NCBI GenBank assembly: GCA_030704615.1
Contig: CM060732.1
Span: forward strand, 13,020,001 to 13,084,000
Reading direction: 5' to 3'
Source: Takakia lepidozioides
Lineage: Eukaryota > Streptophyta > Takakiopsida > Takakiales > Takakiaceae
Length of the DNA: 64,000 nucleotides
The position numbers and the translations under genes were made by a program. The notes under the pieces are model-generated. The model worked only from the letters and a program-made list of their open reading frames with translations, was not told the origin of the DNA and searched no databases. This document shows, in pieces, positions 56,508 through 64,000 of this stretch (positions are counted from its first letter, which is position 1; every line of letters begins with the position of its first letter).

Positions 56508-57061
56508 TGGGGCAAAGGAAATCCTCTATATGGATATTTTCAATTGCATTTTGCTGTATCAGATTTTTTTTTGCAGTGTAATGAAATGCACCCCAAAACT
56601 CCTGGAATGAGGCAATATTCCATTCAAATTGAGATCCAACAGAAGCAGTTGTGGGACCATTTCTGGAAAAATGGCGGTCAGTAAAAGGCGCCAACATCTC
56701 AGCGTTATTGTTCAAGTATTTCATATGCTGTTCTTGAAAGGTCGTGTGCTCCGGTGGGCAGTCAAGGTACCACCCACAGTCTCTGAAGTGAGAAGGACTC
56801 CAGTTCTTCAATATCCCTGCAGTATACATGGTTGGATCGTTTGCAGGGTCCGACCACATGTCAAGATAGTCTGGAATTCCGCTCAGGTGATTTCCTTCCA
56901 TAAACACATATTTCGTGTACCTGAAAAAAAGGAGATAAATCCCAACCCACCAAAGCGCTCAGTGAGTAAGATGCAAGTAGAACATAATGAAAAAAACATA
57001 GAATGAAATGGCTCTGAGAACTACTCCAAGGACCTTTCAGGACCACACGACTGCTCCAGAT

Positions 57062-57807
57062 GTGAATGTCGTCAACGCCATTCAAAACATTCCATTCAAT
57101 GATACTGTAAATACACCCTAATCCAGGTGAATGCAAACTATCGTTTTGGAATGACACAGACATAGAAGTGAATGTCGTCAACGACATTCACTTTGGATTT
57201 GTGAATACACTCCTAATCAAGCCTAATTATTCCTCAAATGAAGCAAAATCAAAGGATGGAAATCATAAACTCGAGTAAGGAACCCTCCCGGAAAACTCAA
57301 TGCACATTCATAACGAACATATCACTGAGGACCTCACAACAACACTGTATGTGAATGACGTCAATGCCATTCACAAAAATACCAACAAGGAACCAATTAC
57401 TTAGCTCCCAATCCATGTAAATTCAAATTGTCGCTGGTGAATAATACAGACACAGAAGTGAATGTCGTCAACGACATTCACTTTGGATTTCTCATAACAA
57501 AGCTTATCAAGCCTCCAGATTCCTCGCAAGAGGCAAAAACAATGGAGAACAACTGAATGTCTGCATTGACATTCAGCAAAATGAAGTGAGGAACCCTCAC
57601 TGTAAACTCTATGGACATTACAAAAATTTACATAACTCTGAGGACCTCTCAACAACTCCGGATGTGAATGTCGTCAACGCCATTCAAGGACATTATCAAT
57701 TCTAATCAGGGACACTATAATTACACCCTTAGATCCTAACCAGGTGAATTCATATACTCGCTTAAGAATGACTCAGACAAAGAAGTGAATGTCGCCAACG
57801 ACATTCA
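57062..57807. repeat. Palindrome family GAATGTCGTCAACGACATTC (E2 intron)
   Basis: Near-perfect palindromes built on GAATGTCGT-CA-ACGACATTC occur at 57062-57084, 57166-57193 (13-bp perfect arms), 57351-57374, 57456-57483 (13-bp perfect arms), 57553-57576, 57663-57686 and 57786-57807. Some have a CCATTC variant in the right arm. Longer surrounding blocks also repeat at about 290-330 bp. The array lies in the intron before the exon with FRDCGWYLDC, the same intron that carries the 95-bp array in E1. Confidence 0.85.
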
Positions 57808-59006
57808 ATCTGGATCTATGATTGCAATCCTTATGAAGCCACATTTTTTCCCAAAAAAACCAGTAGAGTTTCAAGTATGACATTGCACCTGTACACAACT
57901 CGCATCATGGCCCACTCTCCTCCAACCTGATTGTCAAAGTCGTTGGACCGTAAAATGTTACCATCTTTGGAGAACTCCCGGAAAAAACAGTATCTCCAGG
58001 TGAGACCTCTCCACTTCCTTATGTATGCCTCCAATGACATTTGGGGAGGGGAAACAATCGAAATGTTCAGGTCCTTCAAAGTCCGATCCAGCACAATGAC
58101 GGCGCGCTTTTTGAGCTGCAAATTGTATATTTGTCAGAATTGCAAATAAGATACTCATCACATACTTGAAGAGAAGAAAACGACATGTTTGAATACACAC
58201 CTGACTCCAAAATGTAGCCTTGTGGAGCCAGTTATCAAACACCAAATCACTGATTCCTTCCACCTTTGTGCCAGGCTGTATGGTGCTCTTTGGGAACTGA
58301 TTCAAGTCCTTTACTGTTTGATCTGAGTTCCATATCTCCAGCCACCTTATTTTTGTTTGTGGGTCGACCATCGATATGGCCAACCGGTGCAATTTCTCCT
58401 GCTGCATCTCCGGATGCACATGCTTGTCATAGTGTGTTTTGATCTGCTGAAGGAACTCAGAACCAAGTCTAGGATCTACTATTCTAAGCTGCTTTCCGAA
58501 GGCGGACATCAATTTGGTTCTTCGCATTTCAAACTCCTTCTTTATTGCAGCTTCCACACCCTTTGATGTCCTTAGTTCCTCTGGTGTAGTGCGGTAATAT
58601 TCGGATTTTCCCTTCTCAGCTGCCTCTGCCAGTTCTTGCTGCATTGATTCAAGTAGTGATTAGCACCGAAAGGACTACAAACATGTATTCGAAAAGTAAA
58701 CTGAGTACAGACTCGGGCTTACCGCATACATGTACTCCAGAAACGCCTCTCGTGTCAAAGAATACCAAGTGCCTGCAGCTCTTCCTGTTTCGCACTTCTT
58801 GATTATATTGGGTGGGAGTACTGTCCGAAAATCATCCAACTTCATCAGACCAATCCTCTAAATTTGGAATTGGGTGTGGACCAAGCTTGTTGTCACATGC
58901 GATTTCTCTGTCGATCTGCAAAAACATTGGAAACATTGCATTCCTTAACACTGTTTTTTGGGGATTAATAAGACACTACAGAGGGAATGAAATCTCCTAG
59001 ATGACT

Positions 59007-59533
59007 TACTTGTTCACATCGTGCATAGCTGTAAGAAGCCTAGCGATGTCGTTTCCAGGATCCAAAACCATTGCCTCCACAGCAACATGCTTGTCTTTGT
59101 CTTTCGCATGGTGTTTCTGAATGTATCCCATCCATGCCAGCAATCGGTGGTTGCCGTCCCAAACGTAGAACATGTGGTTGCAGAATTGCTGGGTGTTCTT
59201 TCCCATCACGAGGCCCAGCTCGAACTCCTCATTGGCATCTTTCCAGCACTCATCCCAGTTATCACTGATCTCTGGAGACACTAATGTGCTTTTCCCATTT
59301 ATATCCGTCAGTGACACATAAAAAACTTGTGCACCAAGTCTATATCCATGCACAAAATCACTCTCCAATTTTGTTATGTCATGGGAAAGAGGTGGACGCA
59401 CAACAGGCATAGATATCATCCGGCACAGAGGGATGTCCAGACGCCCTCCAGATACGAGCATGTCCCTTATAACCTCCTGAGAGTTTACCTTCTGGAATGA
59501 CATGAGTTCTTTCACCTTGTCAAGGTAGTGCAC
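59007..59533 (-). other. ParB/sulfiredoxin-like domain (exon of E2 minus-strand gene)
   Basis: The exon encodes LCRMISMPVVRPPLSHDI, then SDFVHGYRLGAQVFYVSL and HMFYVWDGNHRLLAWMGYI, ending at a GTAAGT donor. Layout and motif match the E1 exon, with identical DGNHRLLAWM near 59.13 kb. Overall identity by eye is about one third, with conserved spacing, so the two copies diverged long ago while this domain kept its core. The frame is open for 176 codons. Confidence 0.75.
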
Positions 59534-59639
59534 TTCAGATTCATCTGCTTCATCTGTATTCTCTGAGCTTTTTCTGGACTCGTCCCCATCTCCAGATCAT
59601 TTCCCCTTTGATCCTGTAAGCTTGGACCTCACAGTTTTC

Positions 59640-60310
59640 TGCACGATGCCATTCAATTCTGACTGAGTAATTTGCAAATAATGAACAGCGGTAACGACCA
59701 TCACTCTGTCTCCAAGAAACTCACTATGAATGGTGTGAAACAATTCAGCACAATCTACACAAGCAAAGCTGATCCTGCCGTATTCAAAACAAAAGCGAGA
59801 GCGATAGCGAACGGCGTTAACGACAATCACAAAAGATAAGGACCTGCATCGGTGTTGTATAATGACATCTATGTGTAAGTGATTGGCGGCAACGACATTC
59901 AGTATAGTTTAGGGCGGACAGTAAGTGCAGATTATTCAGATTGACTCCATTGTGATTACCGTTGCCAGCATGGGAAGAGGAAGGACTGCTTGAAAGGCAA
60001 TCAGACAGACTGTATGATCTGAACAACGATGATTGACGGTATGCCGACCCTCACTCTCTCTTCAAACACATAGGTACATAAATCTCATGAGGAGAATTGA
60101 ATGGCGTTAACGACGCTCGCAATTCAGTAGACTTCAATCACATGTTCCTGCTAAAGAAGGGAAGAGGAAGGACTGCTTGAAAGGCAATCAGACAGACTGT
60201 ATGATCTGAACAACAATGAATGACGGTACCGATAGTCACCCACTTATTGTGCCGTAAACCTTTAGCAGAGGAGTAGAAAGCAAATCACCGTTGTGATGGT
60301 CGGTAGCAAC
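59640..60310. repeat. Dispersed AACGAC palindromes and a 70-bp direct repeat (E2 first intron)
   Basis: Sites related to the 57-kb family occur here: GCGGTAACGACCATCAC (near 59687), ACGGCGTTAACGACAATCAC (near 59811), GATTGGCGGCAACGACATTC (59881-59900), GAATGGCGTTAACGACGCTC (near 60099) and GAATGACGGTACCGATAGTC (near 60218). A block starting GGGAAGAGGAAGGACTGCTT at 59972 is repeated at 60159 (about 70 bp, nearly identical). The region is the large first intron of the E2 minus-strand gene. Confidence 0.75.
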
Positions 60311-60682
60311 AATCCCTGTCTGGGACATTCCACTCAATCTCTACGCAGATCTTCAACAATGAAATGTAAGTTAGAGAAAACTTACTGGCGCCTTCTTAGG
60401 TTTTGAAATTGGATCCCCTTCTGCAGCTTTCCTCTTCCCTCTCACATCTGCTGGAATTTCTGTCTGCTCTAGGGTTTCTGGACCTTCTCCCGGTTCGGCG
60501 TTCCTCGTGCTTCCACCTCCTTCAGTGTCCCTGCGAATCATCTCTGCATCCACAGGCTGGCACACTCTTATCGCCGACTGTGTCACAGCCGCTGCCTCAG
60601 TCTCCGTCTGCTCTTGTGAATCAGTCTCCGCGTTCACCTGCTACCTTGGCCCTGTGTTCTCCAACAAACGACGCCTCGTCAT

Positions 60683-61539
60683 TTGCTCTCTTGCTCTGCG
60701 TCTCTCTCTAAGGGAAGTAAAATAAAGAGACTTTCTTCTCTTTCGTATTGTAGAAGGAACCCTCTCTAGCTTGACTACCACTCTCTCTCTAAAGCGCGAA
60801 AAGTAGAAAAACGCAGTGACTCCCGATTTCTTGCGGGATTGCCTGCGTTGTTGCTTGTCTCTAGAAGCATCGGATTCCCTCTCGCGTGACCGTTACACAT
60901 AGTCGTTCCCTTATTAGTGCACATGCCAGCAATTGGTGTACAGCTGTTCGTATTCAGTTATGGATGTCTGACGTGTGTCGCCCAAAATAAACGGCGTGTT
61001 CTTTATTAGAACGGTTTCAATATTTAAAAATAACAGCGAATCCCAGAAATCTTGGCGCACAGTCTTACACAAATAAATGTAAATGAATGAGAGTTTGATG
61101 ACAAATTTTGGAATATCATACACGGTCATCCTTGTTAGCCAAACCCCACATTCGTTTCACATTTGGAACTTTCCAGGTGCGCATGATCATTGGTAGTAGT
61201 ATAAAGATACATTTACTTAATCTGCAATCCCATCCTCAGATCCTATGGCATGCTTCCAGGAAGTCGGCTTTGTTATTGGGTTTATTGATGAGGTTCTGAT
61301 TAACGGTTTAACAACTGCCGACACTGCTCCTAGGGATACTCTGACCACTGGGCCCACAAGAAAAGTAATTAAAATGGACGGCTGCATATCTGGAAAGAAT
61401 AACATAATATGCACAATCGTTGTCTGAGCTTCCTCCGCCATATTCTCTGCTCATTCTTCAACTGTGTTCTGGAGACATCAGTAAACCGATTTACACTAGA
61501 TCTGCGATAGCAAGGTATAAACGTACGCGAGGAAGGAAG
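60683..61539. promoter_or_regulatory. Divergent promoter region of E2
   Basis: It lies between the minus-strand gene (start near 60682) and the transposase (ATG at 61540). It contains CT-rich tracts (CTCTCTCT near 60700 and 60782) typical of plant 5' UTRs. A minus-strand frame of 74 codons (61217-61441, MAEEAQTTIV) with a good start context is hydrophobic and unassigned. The upstream plus-strand ATG at 61420 is in frame with the transposase but is less likely as start, since the E1 protein begins at the position equivalent to 61540. Confidence 0.5.
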
Positions 61540-64000
61540 ATGGCTTCCTCTGAAGCGGAGTTCTTCTCTGACGACAAACCATTGTCGTTCTCCCAGGAAG
61601 TCCTTGACAATGGATTTGCAATTGTTCTGGAACATGTCTTGGCTACCCGTTTTCAGCTGCATAATGGCTCCATCTTTTTGGAGAAAGAGGTGTACGATCT
61701 TAAAGGGAAGTTGTTGAAATACTCTTTCCAAAACCGTGATGAGACGGCTCATATCAGCCAGTGGAGAGTGCGTCCTAGTCGATACAGAGTACTTGGAGAG
61801 CCTCGACGAAAGTCCCTTGGGTCATATGTGACGCCCGGGACTGCTGCTTCGGTCGTTGAAGACAAGAGGGAGGTGGTGGTGAAAAAAGAACAGACGTCCT
61901 CCACTCCAATCGTTGAGCTTTTGGATTCGTCCGATGATGACATAAGTGAAATTCCAAATCCAGTCCTTCCTACTGTGGTTGGAGAAGCTGATGAAGAAGA
62001 GATTTGTAGTGTCATTCCAAAATTGCGGGCGATGGGAGGAATGGCTGGATTCAAAAGTGAGTTGCGGGGAATTGATTGGGAATCTTTGAAGCAGGTGCCT
62101 GTGAAGTTCTTGCCGGAGACTTTTGATGGCGATATCCTATTCGAGCTGCCTCCTCCGCGAGTTGGAGGTGTAACAATCATGATGCATGGAATGGACAAGA
62201 AACATGACGGGCACCCGTGGTGCAGAACAAAAACATCCAATATTCAGAATGATGACAAGCTTGTTTTCAGGAGGACAGTTTGCAATGGACACCTTAGGTG
62301 TGATAATTTGAATTGCAGACACTTTCTTCAGTCTGGGGTTCATAATCAAAGCGAATGGGAGGGTCTGGCGGAAAATCCATTTCAGCCTGGGACTGCCCCT
62401 CCACCGGCAAACACTTTCGTCTGCAAATTCTGCAAACTTGTGCCATCCTGCTTGGCGCTTTGCGGAGCAAGAATGTACTATGTTGTCCACTGTTTGAAAA
62501 CAATGACAAGAGCTTGTGTGCATTTCAGATTCCATAACCATCCTGTCTCGAAGGGGGATTACAGGGAGAGTGTTGAGACAGTATCGAGGTTGATTAAACA
62601 GGAGTTCGGGAGAAACCCATCCGCAACAACATCTGCAATTGCTCTTGGCGCAAGCAAGTCCTTCTTGGAAAGCCATATTTTGAATGAAGGGGATTCTGTG
62701 GGGACTAAACTTGACGGTGCAGCATTGGACCTGGTCATGGATCATTTCTCCACTTTAAGTTCACCTAACATTCGGCATCAGATCAATGCATTGAGAATGG
62801 GCTCTGGGATCAGAGGCTACATAGACAACATTTTGGAATTGAAACGAGTGAGCAAGTACGATTACATCCAGGACAATGTATTCCCAGGTCAAGGTGCCAT
62901 CAAAGTTTTTCTTTTCAAAATGTCGACTGTTGGGGAGGGCAGTGGGGTTAGCCTCGTGAAGTGGATGCAGAAGATTGGGGACTTGCAGAACTGTTTTCTT
63001 ATGTTTGATCATGTGAAACGAGTGAAGGATTGGACGACAATGGCTTGTCATGTCTACGATCCAGTATACCAACGAGTTATGACAATTGCAGTTTGTGACA
63101 TGCAATCCGAGGATACGGAATCCCAGAAGCTCATGTGGAATTCCCTGATACGTGTCATGGGTTGCCATGGGCTGTCATCTCCAAATTTCGCAGATTTCAT
63201 GGCGGATAGTGCTCAAGCAAATTTCAATGCTGTTCGTATTGTCTTCGGATCGGGCGACCCAAAAGTGCCTATGCCAGGAAGAGAGCGTACATGTCTATTC
63301 CATTGGACACAATCTCTGGAAAAACATACAAAGTCGGACATCAAACCAGAGATGCAGACTCAGCACCGTAAATTGTGCAAAGAGTACAAAGATGCTAGAA
63401 CAATGAAGGAGGCGGACACTTTGTTCCAGACAATTCGTGCCTGGTGGTTCTCTTCTGGAGCTGCATCACTTGAGAGTATGAGAGCATTGGAAGATTGGCT
63501 GGCGTTTTGGCACTTCCGGTATAGATAGTGGGGAGCAGCCATGCCATTGGTACGAGGCTTATATTTATTGCTTTATTCATACATTTGCTTTCCATTTTAT
63601 TGTGTCCTCGCTTTCTTTATGTTGTTTTCTGTTCACTGTTTTGAAGTGTGGTTCTGCACTTTGCAGAACATGTCCATTGAGGAAATGGCGGACATGCCAT
63701 CTTGCAATTTGGCAGAAACTGTGCACAACGCATGGTTGCAGCAGTCTGGGAAACGAGGTCGGGATTTGTATGTGGCAACAACAGATGATTTGATACGTGC
63801 CTTGCAACAACAAACCCGATACTGTGATTTCTTACGAGGTGGGGTTGGTGGCAAGGGTCCGGACAAATGGGAGTTGATGTTGCGTGCTGCAAACAGATCT
63901 GGGGATCCAATCAAGATAGCACGGGCGGTGAGCATGTATGCCCAGGGAACGCCACTTGTTTCTAGAGTTCCACATCTTGAAGGGGAGGAGAGATTCGGCT
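61540..64000 (+). CDS. E2 transposase: MULE-like DDE (runs off the window)
   Basis: Starts MASSEAEFFSDDKPLSF. Order: an N-terminal domain (GSIFLEKEVYD, SQWRVRPSRY), an acidic linker, then HDGHPWC and a zinc-binding block (CNGHLRCDNLNCRHF, CKFCKLVPSC, ACVHFRFHNHPV). The catalytic core follows: LMFDHVKR, HVYDPVYQRVMTIAV near 63045, FMADSAQANFNAVRIVFG near 63196 (second Asp), RTCLFHW near 63286 and TIRAWWFSSGA. Candidate catalytic acids are the Asp in YD, the Asp in MAD and Glu/Asp in QSEDTE; the assignment is by analogy to MULEs. Exon 1 ends at 63549, intron 63550-63666, then exon 2 (NMSIEEMADMPSC). One TAG at 63526-63528, inside exon 1, would truncate it unless splicing differs. Otherwise the frame is open, unlike E1. 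The SWIM finger should lie beyond the window. Confidence 0.78.

Larger units (their letters stand above)
56485..60682 (-). pseudogene. E2 minus-strand gene: ParB-like gene, methyltransferase part lost
   Basis: This is the paralogue of the E1 gene. In coding order: a first exon (60682 to about 60386, Glu/Thr-rich, donor GCGCCA/GTAAGT, with a TAG at codon 14 if the ATG at 60682 is used); a large intron; a ParB-like exon (about 59615-59007) with YVWDGNHRLLAWM; a short exon (DDFRTVLPPNIIKKC, TWYSLTREAFLEYM); a helical exon (58644-58205; DPRLGSEFLQQIKTHYDKHV, EKLHRLAISMVDPQTK); SLEAYIRKWRGLTW; and a FRDCGWYLDCPPEH block (about 56.78 kb). Each aligns in order with E1. Similarity ends near 56.6 kb, abutting the end of E1, so the methyltransferase is missing. 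A TGA lies just upstream of the ParB exon's sense. Confidence 0.7.

Noticed and set aside
57062-57807. CRISPR-like array of short palindromic repeats
   Set aside because: Spacing is irregular, repeats are imperfect, spacers are themselves repeated, there are no cas genes, and the DNA is clearly plant nuclear.
61217-61441. 74-codon hydrophobic minus-strand frame in the E2 promoter region
   Set aside because: Good start context but no similarity; length is within chance expectation and there is no counterpart in E1.

Overview
The window looks like nuclear DNA of a land plant with a large, repeat-filled genome, plausibly a fern, lycophyte or bryophyte. The evidence is a B3-domain transcription-factor exon, plant-type pentatricopeptide (PPR) gene relics, Ty1/copia, Ty3/gypsy and plant L1-type LINE remains, a hAT MITE, and spliceosomal introns of about 80-120 bp with GT...AG ends. 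Apart from the B3 exon, almost every recognisable gene belongs to a mobile element. This reading comes from the bases alone; no database search was possible.

Layout. 0.6-1.8 kb: scrambled copia gag/protease on the minus strand. 4.7-9.7 kb: decayed plus-strand copia element with a gag-only ORF nested in its RNase H region. 11.75-12.40 kb: hAT MITE with a clean 8-bp target duplication. 16.7-17.9 kb: B3-domain gene. 19.7-24.5 kb: minus-strand L1-like LINE lacking its endonuclease. 25.0-28.7 kb: gag-only LTR element, a full LTR and a gypsy integrase tail. 28.7-36.8 kb: a gypsy element encoding a C5-cytosine DNA methyltransferase between protease and reverse transcriptase. 38.0-41.3 kb: two tandem arrays grown from PPR gene pieces. 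43.8-46.1 kb: second copy of the LTR followed by gypsy reverse transcriptase.

46.3-64 kb is the most unusual part. Two diverged paralogous DNA transposons (E1, about 46.3-56.5 kb; E2, about 56.5 kb to beyond the window) each carry a plus-strand MULE-like transposase with a zinc-binding N-terminus and, at least in E1, a SWIM finger. Each also carries a divergently oriented minus-strand gene with a ParB/sulfiredoxin-like domain. In E1 that gene continues into a class-beta (N4-cytosine/N6-adenine type) DNA methyltransferase-like domain. Each element has its own family of palindromic repeats, in the same intron of the minus-strand gene and again towards its divergent promoter.

The inferred logic is that two unrelated mobile-element lineages within 25 kb acquired DNA methyltransferases of different chemistry. 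The ParB-like gene and element-specific palindromes suggest a self-recognition or epigenetic-control module travelling with the transposase. E1 and the gypsy element are visibly decayed. E2's transposase has only one stop codon in the part visible here.
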